Assembly (NCBI GenBank): GCA_025506515.1
Contig: CM046452.1
Coordinates: 38,974,518 to 39,038,517 of the forward strand
Reading direction: 5' to 3'
DNA: 64,000 bases
Origin: Flaveria trinervia
Taxonomy: Eukaryota > Streptophyta > Magnoliopsida > Asterales > Asteraceae
Shown here: positions 12,363 through 24,431 of the stretch, in pieces
Numbering within the stretch: the stretch's first letter is position 1
How the letters are laid out: the number at the start of each line of letters is the position of its first letter
Notes under the pieces: model-generated
What the model was told of the DNA's origin: nothing
The model's database searches: none
What the model saw: only the letters and a program-made list of their open reading frames with translations
Program-made: the position numbers and the translations under genes

Positions 12363-13028
12363 TATAACACCCGGAATTTTAAAGAAAAGAAAGAAAAAGA
12401 GAATATAAAGAAGGAAAAACAATAAAACCCAAGTTGAAATGTTAAAAGGGCAATATCATAATATATTTTGTACAAAATGTGATATGGCCGCTCAGATCAC
12501 CTTGCACATTGTTTTTGTTCGGATTTTAGAGAGAGAAAGGGCAGAGATTTCGGGTTTTTGAAGAAGAACCGGAAGAAGGGCGAATTCAAAGTAAAAATTT
12601 GGTGTTTTTAAGTGTTCTTGGCTAGTTTTAGCCTCAAGTTTGTGCTTATATGTGTTTGTTTGTTCGGTTATGTGATCTTAGTGGGTTTTTAAGCAGTTGA
12701 ACTCAAAGTGCATTCGGGTTTAAAGGAGTTCTACTTGAAAGTTGCAGAAGGTAAGTTCTAGAACCTCTATTTTTTCATGTTTTAACTGATTTTAAGGCTG
12801 AAAATACATGTTTAAATGTTTTTATAAGGTTGGGCTTGTGTACCCGTATGTATATGTGTGTGAATGTGGGTGAGTGTATGTTTGGGATAATTTAAGGTTA
12901 TGTTCATGTTCTTCTGGATATTTATGTTGCTTAGGATGTTAGAACTAGGCTTGAACATGCTCGGATGTGATTTTGGGGACTGAATTATGATGATGTTAGT
13001 CATAAGTAGTTGCCCATGCGCCTGAATA
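12363..13028 (+). repeat. Ty3/gypsy LTR fragment, plus orientation (L2)
   Basis: Starts TATAACACCCGG, a one-base variant of the LTR start TGTAACACCCGG at 36143, and follows that copy through the gagagagaaagggcag block and the tttggggactgaat block. It stops where the oppositely oriented LTR L3 begins. No polypurine tract or pol precedes it, so it may derive from a solo LTR. Confidence 0.75.
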
Positions 13029-14196
13029 TGTAAGGCCATGTTCCATAGACGCTTACAGCTGACCAATCATTGCACATAAAACATATATTATATTAACATA
13101 AATAAACATTGCAGCGGAAACAATAAAACAAACATCCCATTTTATTATAAAAGCTTTTGCAAAATAATACATCGTTATCATATTACAAACTACTTGTTGC
13201 ATTACATCACAAAAGCATTATAAAAATGGATGCCATCCAAAAAGAGCCAAGTAGCCGTCCCGTGCCATCCTCAGCAACCTTACCTGTCAACTGGAAAATG
13301 CATAAAAATTCAGCGTTGCTGAGTGAGTTCTAGTTTTATAAAACATTTATTACCTTTCATTCGTTAAAACATTTTCTTACTATCGCACGTGATCACACAT
13401 CATACATACATCAAGTTAATAATTATTATCTTCATCATTGTTCGTTTCGTACATTTCGCACGTTTCGCATATTTCGTACTTATCGCACTTTTGGTACATT
13501 TATTATCTTTCACTTCTATCTAGGTCTTGTACTTAACCCCCCTCTTGAGCACAAAGCTATATCATCTAGGGTTAAGCAGCAAGGATCCCATATCGCACGA
13601 ATGGATTAGTCACCAGGACTAACTCCCCCTGTGTGTGTGAACTCTTATGGGTTAGCCAAAATCGCACGATGTATAACACACAGTAATTAGGAAATCACAC
13701 GTATTGGAGCAGTCACCGAGATTGAACTCTTATTGTGTGTATGAATCCTTATGAGTTAGCCGAAATCGCACGCTGTATCACACAGAGTTGAGCTAACAAC
13801 TCTCAATGAGTTGTGAACCTCCTTTCATTTGCTTGCAAGCCTTTCATACTTTCATTCATTCATTAAGGCATGCAATCGTTATTTCGTTCCTCTTTTCATT
13901 AACTTCCACTTTACGTTACATAATACTTTATCATTTCTTTCATTAACATTCAACGTAAAGTCAACTTACTATGCCCCCAGGAACCTCCCAAGTCAAAGCC
14001 TACTTTTACACTTTTCCCAAAAAATTTAGAAAATATTCTAAGTTTTTAAGCGCATGAACACTATGCAGGCGCATGAGCACTATGCAGGCGTATGGTCTTT
14101 AAGCCGCATGAGGAACACTTAGGCGCATGGGAAACTTTCAGGCGCATCAACATTATTGGGGTGTATGAGTGAACACTTATTCTTATTCTGGGCAAT
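13029..14196 (-). repeat. Ty3/gypsy LTR fragment (L3)
   Basis: Starts TGTAAGGCCATGTTCC, the outer LTR end of this superfamily copy, and shares the tcagcgttgctgagtgag block (13310) and the ctcaatgagttgtgaacctcc block with L1. It breaks off in a gcgcatg-rich repeat, where LTR L4 begins. Confidence 0.75.
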
Positions 14197-16214
14197 TGTA
14201 AGGCCCCGTTCCCTGGACGCCTATAGCTGGCCAATAATTGCTCGTAAAACATATAATTACATTTAACTTTCATAAAACAGCGCAGCAGAACATCAAAGTA
14301 ACTTTTCATTTAATTAAAAATGATTTTGCAAGTTAATAAAATCATTCATTACACATTTCCATTTGTTCGCATTACAATGCAAAAACATTAACAAAAGAAT
14401 GCCATCCAAAATGCCAAGTAGCTGCCTCGCGCCATCCTCAGCAATGCTCACCTGCCAACTAGAAAATGCATAAAAAGTCAGCGTTGCTGAGTGAGTTCTA
14501 GTTTTGTAATAAAACATACTTTACTTTCATTAGAACCGTTCTTTACTTTTGCATGTGATCACACATCATACGTACGCACAGATAATATCATTATTACCTT
14601 CATCATTCGTTCATTAACTTTAGTTCATTCATGGTAAGTCATTACCATTCCCTTTCATTACTTTCATTCTCATTCCTTCATACTACCTTACTTTCATTCA
14701 TACGTTCATCATTACATCTTTTCATTCCAACAAAAACCATGAACCTTACCCTACCGTCACGCATAAAGCTGGTACTGGGCCAAAGTCTTTCATAGACCTT
14801 CTGTCATGGCGCACAACAGCCTGGCCACAGTACCTAGGGTAAGTTCATTGTATCATTGTCATGTGCTATACCCACCGTCATGCATAAAGTGGATACTAGG
14901 CCAAAGTCTATCATAGACCTTCCGTCATGGCAAACAACAGCATGGCCACAATATCTAGGGTAAGCGATAAAGGTTCTATACAAATGGTCAATCACAAAGA
15001 AAGATCCATTTATGCATCCTTTTGGGTTGCTAACCCACACATCGTTGGACTAACACCCTTCATTAGGCGTGTTCCACATACAAGGCTTACAAGACTTACA
15101 TTACCTTCTTTCGTTCATTCGTTCATTAATGCATGCATTCCTTCATCATGTTTCTATTTTCATTATCTTCCACTTTACGTTACATAATACTTTCATTCAT
15201 TCATTAACATTCAACGTAAAGCCATGGGAAAATAATCATACATAATAAGGAACATCATTATACACGGTCAACATCATCATACAAGACATCATACATACTA
15301 ACATACATCATACATACCGTCATACATACCATGCCAAAGCATCAAACATACATCATAACATCATGCCCATCACATCATCTATGACCTCAAAAAGTCAACT
15401 TACATAGGCCTCAGGAATTTCCCAAGTCAAAGCCTAAATTTCATTTTTTCCCCAAAAGTCGAAAAATTCTCTAAGTGTTCATCCGCATTTGTTTTAGTTC
15501 ATCCGCATTTGCCCTTTTTGTTCATCCACATGTGTTTTAGTTCATCCGCATTGACTTTACTCATCCGCATTTCCCCCAATACTCATCCGCATTTCTCATA
15601 CTTAGTCAATGTTCATCCGTATTTCCCATACTTAGTCAATGCTCATCTGCATTTCCCATACTTAGTCAATGCTCATCCGCATTAAGTGTTCATCCGCATT
15701 GACTTCCAATACTCATCCGCATTGGCTTACTTAGTAGTTAATGCTCATCCGCATTAATTGTTCAACATTGACTTCCAATACTCATCCGCATTGGCTTACT
15801 TAGTGGTTAATGCTTATCCGCATTAACTGTTCATCTGCATTGACTTCCAATACTCATACGCATTGCTTTTGCATACTTAGGCAGATTCTAAAACTTAAAC
15901 ATACAAGCCCTAAACATCAGATCTCAGTTCCCAATCACCATCTATCATGTTCTAAGCTTAAATCTTACATTCTAAGCCTTAGAAACACAACCATAACATC
16001 AACAAGCATGAACATAGCCTAACATCACATCTAAATCACATCATACACACATTCATACATACGGGTAAAAACCCCAGTTTTATAAAAACATACATTCATG
16101 CATTTCCAGTCTTAAAAATCAGTTAAAAACCAGTAAAGGAGGGGTTCTAGAACCCACCTTAGCAGCTCTTGAGTATGGCTTCTTCCAAACACGTCTGTAA
16201 TTGAGTTCAACCAC
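14197..16214 (-). repeat. Ty3/gypsy LTR, right end lost (L4)
   Basis: Starts TGTAAGGCCCCGTTCC and follows the gypsy LTR order: conserved tcagcgttgctga block (14478-14490), cctagggtaag blocks, a minisatellite, and a tctagaacccacc block near 16145. It lacks the closing TGTTACA and runs into copia sequence at about 16215, sharing caagttgaagatgg at the junction. Confidence 0.75.
15480..15870. repeat. Minisatellite of catccgcatt units in LTR L4
   Basis: About 18 imperfect copies of units carrying ctcatccgcattt or gttcatccgcatt, with spacers such as cccatacttagtcaatg. It occupies the same part of the LTR as the gcggatgagtaag repeat at 36860-37340 and the aggcgcatgg repeats at 38740-39150 and 45940-46350. 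Confidence 0.85.
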
Positions 16215-17053
16215 CAAGTTGAAGATGGCAAGTGAAGCAAGTTGAAGATGGCATCTTCATAAGTCAGTCAAAGTATGTTCAAGACATACTTAAGAGGTTC
16301 AACATGACTGACTGTAAGATTGCTAAGACACCCATAGCTAGGAACCACTCCCTTGGACCTGATCTTGAGGGGGAGTCTGTAGATGAGCACTTATACAGGG
16401 CTATGATTGGGTCTCTTATGTATCTTACTGCTAGTAGGCCTGATATCATGTTTGCTACTTGCATCTGTGCAAGATATCAAGCCAACCCTAAGATGTCTCA
16501 CCTTATCACTGTTAAGAGGATTCTAAGATACCTCAAAGGTGCATCAACACTTGGCTTATAGTATCCCAAGAATCCTGACTTCGATCTATATGCCTATACA
16601 GACAGTGATTATGGTGGTTGTAATATGTCTGCAAAGTTTACATCTGGGGGATGTCAATGTCTTGGTGGAAGGGTTGTCTCATGGCCATGCAAGAAACAAT
16701 CTTGTGTCTCTGGATCAACTGCTAAAGCTGAATACATTGTTGCTGCAAGTTGCTGTGCTTAAGTACTTTGGATTCAAAATCAGATACTGGACTATGGGTT
16801 AAACTTCAAGGAGACTCCCATTCACATAGACAACAACAGTGCTATCTCAATCATAGAGAACCCTGAGCAGCACTCAAGGACAAAGCACATCAATATCAGG
16901 TATCATTTAATAAGAGATAACTATGAAAAGGGATTAATTAAACCGGTCAAAGTTCACACAGATGAACAATATGTTGATCTGTTTACAAAGGCTTTTGATG
17001 AACAGAGATTTAAATATCTAATATCAGCTATTGGGATGATAAACTTTGAGTAA
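16215..17053 (+). pseudogene. Copia reverse transcriptase end and RNase H, family A
   Basis: Shows the FNMTDCKIAKTP segment, LMYLTASRPDIMFATCICAR, then a stop after ASTLGL (16559), the RNase H part with TDSDYGGC, a conserved KAEYI region, a further stop after SCCA, NSAISIIENPEQHSRTKH, and the LFTKAFDEQRF end with a stop at 17051. RNase H normally degrades the RNA strand of the RNA-DNA hybrid. Two internal stops make it inactive as written. Confidence 0.88.
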
Positions 17054-17762
17054 GCTTTTCTTAAAACTAATTCTTATTATTTCTTAAAAAAAATATGTGT
17101 GTCCTAAGTTGTCTATTCATCACTATCATAAGCTCATGTTTTCTTTGGATAAATTTTTTTTGAAGACTTTCCTTAGATTTTTGAAAAAATCTAATACTTT
17201 GGAAGTTATGCTTTTAACTTCGGAAGCAAATCATGCCTTCAAAATAAATAATTGTCTAAGAAATTTACCTTCGGAAGAGCTTTCAGATTTATCTTCCGAA
17301 GCTTAAATACTTGTCTCAGACACTTACTTATTTTCAAGGACCATTTACTTTCGAAGCAAAATTAACTCTCAGAAGCTTTGTTGATTTATATACAAAGCAC
17401 TCAAGTTTTAATTTCTCTTCCGAAGCAAACTTCTCAAAACTCTTAGGAAATTCTCCCGAAGTCATTTTAGCTTCGGAAGCTTTTTAATTAGAACTTCCGA
17501 AGATAATTAACCTTCGGAAGCTTTTTGACTTCCAAGAAAACTACTTTTTGAGCAAAAGTAAACTACTTTTTCAAAGGTGGGACCAACATCCGGATTTCAA
17601 AGTTTATCCTCTTTCATTAAACTTTATTTGAAATCCTTCTCACATATAAACCCAACGGTTTCCCCCTCTTTCTGTCATCTGTTCTTCCTCTAAACCTAAA
17701 ATCCCAAATTTCTTTCTGAAATTTCTTTCTTTCTTCTTTCTTCATCCTTAAGCTACCTCAAA
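17054..17762 (+). other. Non-coding spacer with many CTTCGGAAG palindromes
   Basis: Holds around ten copies or near copies of cttcggaag / cttccgaag, a self-complementary 9-mer core, in AT-rich DNA. A TATA-like acatataaac lies at about 17642-17651, some 115 bases before the accessory ORF start. The same words occur in the LTR of this family (21140-21260) and in the minus copy (8640-9160, 4430-4550). Confidence 0.7.
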
Positions 17763-20700
17763 ATGGCCAACCTTGTTCATAGAAATGATCCTAACTTTAC
17801 CATGCAACTACACAGATAACATAATCAGGTTGCTCTATTAAGCTCTGAGAAAGATTCTCATATCTCAGAGGTCTGTCATTTCTTAGCTTTATCAAACTAC
17901 TTCACCTCCCTAACCATAGATCCTCCACTCTATGAGGATCAGCTACTTGAATTTTGGAAGACCTGCCAAGAGGTCATTATGGACGGGGAGAAGGCAATGT
18001 CTGCCACAGTGCAGGGGAGAACAATCTTCATCACTCCGGCCATTATCAATAGGCATCTTCAGTTGGATGATGAAGAAGGTGAGGTGTTTTTCTCAAAGGA
18101 TGCTGTCAATCATTCCTTTGAGCAGATGGGATATGAGGGAGATTTCTCTGTAAAGACTGTTAGGAAAGGGAAGGTCTCATCCTAATGGAGATTCCTGCTC
18201 CATGTGGTCATCCACAGCTTATCAAACAAGCATGGTGGATGGGACCAGATTTCTGAGGATCTCTCCTTCATAATCCATGGAATGGTTCAGGGGGTCAAAT
18301 TTAGGTATTCTCAATTTGTTTATAGAATTTACTTGCTAATTTAGACTCCTTAGAGTATTACATATTTCCTAGATATGTCCAGTACATTCTTAACTGTGAA
18401 CTGGGCTCACAGTTGAGGGAATCAGGTAACACTCTTAAATTGGGACAGATGAAGCCCGGCATCTTTAAAATTCTGAGAAAGCCCACTATTGGATTCTCTA
18501 GGGTAAAAACAACCCTAGTCCCAAAAATGTTAGAGCTCATTGCTCAAGGTGACAACCTAGCAACACAAGCTAGTGTTGAGCCTCAAATGACCATCACTTA
18601 CCAAAGAAAATCCAAACGAACCCCTGCTCAGGCTATTCAGTCTGTGGAGGCCCCCCATATACTCACCCATACAGGAAGAAGTGGACACTGGAGCTCCCAC
18701 TTCTCCTGAGGAGCAGACCACTCCCATCTCTTCAAGAATCAGTGCTGAGGTTCCTTATGCTCAGCCTGATGAGCTCATTAGCCTAACTGCCTTAAGCCAC
18801 CAATCTGAGTCTCAACACTCAAGTGATCAACCTTTAGGGGACAGTTACCATCCCAAGCCTATAGATCTCAAACAACCAATTCCCAACCTTGACTTCTATA
18901 CCGATGAAGATCTAGGTTTCAGTGAGTATAATGAGTCTCTCTTCTTTTCCGCTACTCAAAGAGAGATAAATACTCCCGAGTCTCCTACATCTATCCCACA
19001 TCAGTTACCTTCAACTGAGGTTGACACTCCTGAACCTGTTCAGGATATCCATATGGAAGACGCTCTCACTTCTGAAAGTGATTACATCATTAAGACCTCA
19101 ACCATGGAAACTCAGCCCACTGACATCTCAACTGAGATTTCCAGTGAGCAGAGGAAAACCAACAGCCAAGAACCTCAAGCTGGTGGTGACAGAGAGGACT
19201 TTGGTCCAATCATCTCATCCCCCAATGAATCTTCTGATGAAGATGAGGGGAATCTGAGACTACTGGTGTAAAAACTGTCTAAAACATGCACTTACTTAGT
19301 CTCAAAGTTCAGTCACCTTGAATCTTAGGTGACTACCTTACATAACAGGATCAGTGATCAGCAACTTGAGATTTCATATCTTAAGGAAAAACTAGCTAGG
19401 AGACCCTTAAGAAGAGCTCAACCAGGAACACAAGAACCTGTGGATGTGATTGACCTATCTTCCAGCTCACCTATGCAAGTGGGTGATTCTACCAAAAAGG
19501 GGGAGAAAATCATTATAGCCACAGAACCTGGGAGTTCTTCAGAGAGAATGGACATTGAGGACTCACCATCCTCACTTGCAATTGTGCATTTTCAGCAACC
19601 TCCTCAAGTTCACATTGATGTGGACTACACAGAGTCCTTCATACAGAGTTTGTTTGAGGATGGGATACCAAGGGCTATGTCACCTTCACCATCTTCAATC
19701 ACATCATTAGGTGGAGGTATGACAACATCAGAAAAGCCCTAATTATCATAAGAGTTCAAGGACAACAAGAAGTCTTCAATTTTCAGACCTTGAAGTACTA
19801 TGAAGGTCTAGATGTAGTCAACATGCCACTTGTCGACCCAAGCCAATCAAGACAAGCTGACAGACTGGCTAAAAGAATCCAAGACAGGATCACTACAGAG
19901 TTCAGCTTAAGAAGGAGACTTAGGCAATCAGGCAATGCCATCGGTCAACTGGATGTTGAGGAGGACCCTAAGATTAGTTTCATAGGGGAATCCTTGACTG
20001 AAGTCCCAATGGCTGAACCTGAGAGCCCTGTCTCATCATCATCAATTGCTGTAGAGATCCACAATCCTTCTGACCTGCTGGTGAAGATGCACTCCTTCCT
20101 TTGTCCTATGACTATGTTGAGTTTGAGTATTTAAAGTAGCTTGAACTTGAGATAATCAAGGACAAAAAGACAACTAAGAAGAAACTAAGGGAAGAAGCTG
20201 CAAAATCAAGAGCCATCATCCAAAAGAGCATGAAAAAGTCTGCTAACAGGCAGAGGATGATGAGATTCTTGAAGCTATATGGATTCTTCGGAAGGAGACT
20301 TGGCCCCATGTCTCTATCGACTATGGATGAGCATATTAGGGTGATCAAGCAGAAGATCAAAAATGGAGAGCTCATTGACTTACACTCCACTCCAAGTCAA
20401 GCCCCACCTAAAGTGGAGGTTAAGGTTGAACAACCAGAGACAACACAACCTGGACCTCCTGCTGAAACTCAGTAGGCTTCATCTTCTGATCCACAGCAGG
20501 GTCAACCTCCCTCTCCTTCTAAGCCTGAGAGAGAGGAAGTCCCAACTGAGAAAGACAGTGAAGATCAATCTAGTGCTGCAGGCCATTCTTCTCAGTTAAA
20601 ATCTGGTAAGAGAAAGAAGAGGATGGCTTCTAAACCAAAGCCAAAGAAGTAGACTGCACCCTCTTCAAAATCCCAGGATGATTCAGAACATCTTGAGATT

Positions 20701-20973
20701 GTGCAGCCAGAGGATGCTACATCAACTCCAATTCAAACAGCTCCTCTAGCATCAGGAAGACCCATCTTGTCTTGGACATACACCACAAATCCAGAAAGAT
20801 GGCATGTCATTAGAGATTAAGGCATTAAAGACACTTACACATGGCAAGATATGTTTCAGTTGCCTCTGCATGACCTCTTTGATATGAGAAGACACCTTGA
20901 CAGTCTGAAGGATCCTGATCACCTTATGAAGAAAGGATTGGTGATCATCCTAATGAGGACTGTTGATATCTGA
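17763..20973 (+). pseudogene. Family A accessory ORF downstream of pol
   Basis: Starts at ATG 17763 (MANLVHRND) and ends at TGA 20971-20973. An early TAA follows the LHR codons near 17816, where the minus copy reads LHTQHNQ. The N-terminal domain has NYFTS, LLEFWKTCQEV, GRTIFITPAII and LQLDDEEGE. The middle is Ser/Thr/Pro/Glu-rich, followed by helical basic segments (MMRFLKLYGFFGRRLGP, 20259-20310), a Lys-rich stretch and a tail with SWTYTTNPERWHVI. At least three frame breaks are present. It is clearly related to 29474-32953 in the order of the N-terminal motifs. Function unknown; no transmembrane segment noted. Confidence 0.75.
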
Positions 20974-21014
20974 AGTCTTGTAAGTGTTTTGGTAGCATCA
21001 GCCTAAGGGGAGTT

Positions 21015-21745
21015 TGTAAAGATTAATAAAGAGGCTGATGCAACCTAAAAATCTTAAGTCTATCCTACATGCTGCACAAGTGCATTAAAGAAGAAGCTTA
21101 GGAAGTTTCACACATAAAACAGAAAATACTCTAAGTGTGAAATCTTCCGAAGCCAAGACCAATATCTTCGAAGAAACATGAAGTCTTCCGAAGACTCAAA
21201 GACAAAGTCTTCCGAAGCTTCAAGTTCATGAAGACATATTTCTTCCGAAGACTTTTAGTAACATGCTTTATTTGATGTACTGTTCCATAAAGCTAGACAC
21301 CTTTCCGCTACATCTCTGCAAGTCACCAACTTACATGAGTTGGTGAAAAGGTCCATGCTTTTGGTAATTGTACATTGAGGTCTTGAGTCTGTAACTTTCT
21401 ACATTATGTACTTTATCCTTTTTGTAATAGATAATGATGTGAGCTATGGCATGTCATAGTCACAAGTCAAAAGGCAATCTGCCTTTTGACTCTACGATTG
21501 ATTTTGTTTGTGTCTAGTCAATTGTATCCAGCTGGCTATCAAAGTATAGCCGACTGTAGGATGTAGTATAAGTATCTCATGTTCTTGTATCTTTTAAATA
21601 TGCTCATCATTCTTGGAAACCATACACTTGTGTTCTTTGTGTTCTGTCTCCTGCATTACTTGTGTTCTTAATATATCACCTTGGTTAATCCAGTTTACTG
21701 TTTGATCAAAGTTTAGTTAATCTCCTCTTTGTGTTGTTGTGTCGT
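21015..21745 (+). repeat. 3' LTR of family A (plus copy)
   Basis: Begins TGTAAAG directly after the polypurine tract and runs to about 21745, where minus-strand gypsy integrase sequence starts. It contains cttccgaag palindromes at 21140-21260 and the caagtcaccaacttacatgagttggtgaa inverted repeat near 21320-21350. The right end is approximate. Confidence 0.75.
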
Positions 21746-22450
21746 AGCCTCGATTACCTCGACGCTTCCTAATTCTTTCTAACCAATATCACCCCAACAC
21801 ACGGGTGTTCGATATCTCCTACCGTATAGCATCTCATAAGGAGGCATACCAATGCTGGCATGATAACTTTTGTTATATGAGAACTCAGCTAACGATAAGT
21901 GGTCATCCCAACCTCCTCCAAAATCAATGACACATGCACGAAACATATGCTCCAGTGTCTGAATGGTTCTTTCCGACAGACCATCTGTCTGAGGATGATA
22001 AGCCGTGCTAATATGCAACCTCGTCCCCATAGCGTCGTGGAATTTCTTCAAAAATTTTGATGTAAACCGGGTGTCACGATTAGACACAATAGACACCGGT
22101 ACACCATGATGAGTTACAATATCATTAATGAAAAGAACGGCCAACCTCTCGGATGAATATGTCTCGCATATCGGTAGAAAGTGAGCACTCTTCATCAGAC
22201 GATCAACAATCACCCATATAGCATCATACCCTTTCGGGGTACGTGGTAGCTTCGTAATAAAATCCATGGTGATATGTTCCCCCTTCCATTCCGGTATATC
22301 CAAAGGTTGGATCTTCCCATACGGCTTCATACCCGGCCACCAATAATCTTTCTTCATGTCTTAGTACATCTTTGTAGCACCAGGATGAATAGAGTATCGA
22401 TTCTTGTGAGCTTCATCCATGATCTTCATGCATAGATCTCCAAAACGAGG
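21746..22450 (-). pseudogene. Gypsy integrase fragment
   Basis: Open from 22357 to 21779 (192 codons): KPYGKIQPLDIPEW, ITMDFITKLPRTPKGYDAIWVIVDRL, then FTSKFLKKFHDAMGTRLHISTAYHPQTDG and the WDDHLSLAEFSYN core. The zinc-binding N-terminal part is broken upstream, and the C-terminal tail is lost at the boundary with the copia LTR. Confidence 0.87.
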
Positions 22451-22459
22451 AATCCACAT

Positions 22460-23981
22460 TCATCCAAATCGAGTTCTAACACCAAGCGTGTTTTCACCCA
22501 ATTCCGCAACCAGATCTCTCATTCTTTCAGAGTTAAGATGATCTTCTTTCAATGCCTCATCTTGAAACTCTTTGACTTGCTTCATCACATCAGAGGTCAT
22601 GATCAACTGGTAAGCTTTCACCCGAATCGGCTTGGGTCTCTCTTTTCGGCTAAGGGCATCCGCCACCACGTTGGCTTTGCCCGGATGGTAATGGATCTCG
22701 CAATCATAATCCTTTATGAGCTCCAACCATTGTCTCTGTCTCATATTCAGGTCCTTCTGCTCGAAGAATTACTTCAAGCTCTTGTGGTCAGTGAATATGG
22801 TGCACTTTGTCTCGTAAAGGTAATGCCTTCGAATCTCTAACACAAAGACCAAGCCTGCTAGCTCCAAGTCATGACTAGGATAATTGACCTCATGAACCTT
22901 CAACATTCGGGAAGCACAAGCTATAACCTTCCCTCTCTGCATTAACACACACCCTAACCCCAGTAGGAAGCATTAGCATAAACCACTAGATCTTCACTTC
23001 CATCGGGTAATGACAGAACAGGAGCTTGAGTCAACCTCGCTTTCAATTTCTCGAACGCCTTCTCTTGAGCTTGGCCCCATACAAACTTTACATCTTTCGG
23101 GGTCAACTTGGTTAGTGGAGAAGCGATCTTAGAGAAGTCTTGAATGAATCTTCTGTAGTAGCCCGCCAAACCCAAGAAGCTACGAATCTCGGATGGAGTA
23201 TTTGGAGACTTCCATTACATCACCGGCTCCACCTTTGCCGGGTCCACCATAATCCCCTCGGGATTCACCACGTGACCCAAGAACTGAACTTCGCAAAACC
23301 AAAATGCACAGTTGGAGAACTTGGCGTACAACTTCTCCTTTCTAAACGTCTCTAGAACCTCCCGAATGTGACCGGCATGCTCTATCTCGCTCTTTGAATA
23401 AATCAGGATATAATCAATAAACACCATCACTCATATATCCAACATCGGCTGACACACTTGATTCATCTGATCCATAAAAGCAGCTAGGGCATTAGTCAAA
23501 CTGAAAAAGATGACAAGAAACTCGTAATGACCATAACGCGTTCAAAAGTTGTTTTAGGGATATCCTGCTCCTTCACTTTCAACTGATGGTAACCAGATCA
23601 AAGGTCTATCCTTGAAAACCAGCTAGCACCTTTTAGCTGAAAAAACAAATCGTCAATTCTTGGTAAGGGGTATCGATCCTTTATTCTCAACTTATTCAAC
23701 TCACGGTAATCAATACACATCCTCATGCTACCGTCTTTCTTCTTCACAAACAGGACAGGAGCACCCCAAGGGGAGATTCTCGGTCTAGTAAACCCCTTAT
23801 CAAGCAGCTCTTGCAACTGCCCCATCAACTCTTTCATCTCAGTCGGAGCCAACTGATACGGTGTCTTGGCAATAGGTTGGGCACTCGGTATCAGATCAAT
23901 TTGAAACTCGATCTCTCTGTCAGGCGACACTCCAAGTAAGTCTTCGGGAAACACATCAGGGAAGTCACACACAACTGGCAC
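22460..23981 (-). pseudogene. Gypsy reverse transcriptase and RNase H
   Basis: The first frame (23981-23598) has PIAKTPYQLAPTEMKEL, MRMCIDYRELNKL and DRYPLPRIDDLF. The next (23430-23215) has FIDYILIYSK, so the second catalytic Asp of the usual FIDD is Tyr. Further frames carry GLAGYYRRFI and, after RNase H, the HYHPGKANVVADALSRKERP segment. Several stops and shifts lie between them. Loss of the catalytic Asp shows the copy is inactive. Confidence 0.88.
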
Positions 23982-23990
23982 ATCAGACAG

Positions 23991-24431
23991 TTATGGTGTT
24001 GGTGTTTCTACATCCTTCACATAAGCAAAGTAGGCACTACATCCACGCCTCATGCACTTTCCCTCCACCGCCAGTGAGATTACTTTCGGGATCGTCATGA
24101 CCCGATCCCCATAAACCGTCACCAAACTCCCGTCAGGCACTGTCAAATGAATCATCTTCTTGCAACACACAATATTCTCCTCGTAGTCCGCTAACCAATC
24201 CATCCCAAGAACTAAATCAAAACCACCTAAGGTCATCACAAACGACCTAACAGGAAATTTATGACCTTCTAGTTCCATATCATAGTCTTCTATCATCTCA
24301 GAAATCCTGGTAGACTTACCTATGGCAGTTTCTACATCAAAGGGCACAACAACACTCCTACTACTAACAGGCAGTTTAGCACAGAAAGCAGCAGAAATAA
24401 AACTTTTACTAGCACCAAAATCGAATAACAC
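23991..24431 (-). pseudogene. Gypsy aspartic protease region
   Basis: Contains LFDFGASKSFISAAF, in which the usual active-site triplet DSG reads DFG, and the later LGMDWLADYEENIVC segment typical of retropepsin-like domains in plant gypsy elements. The frame is open for 146 codons but was separated from gag by the family-B insertion and ends in a stop before reverse transcriptase. Confidence 0.8.

Larger units (their letters stand above)
16215..21745 (+). mobile_element. Sirevirus-like Ty1/copia element, family A, 5'-truncated (plus copy)
   Basis: Reverse transcriptase tail and RNase H (to 17053), spacer (17054-17762), accessory ORF (17763-20973), polypurine tract CTAAGGGGAG (21003-21012) and 3' LTR (21015 to about 21745). 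Everything upstream in pol, gag and the 5' LTR is missing: it starts abruptly beside LTR L4. It is the inverted counterpart of 3853-9916. Confidence 0.8.
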
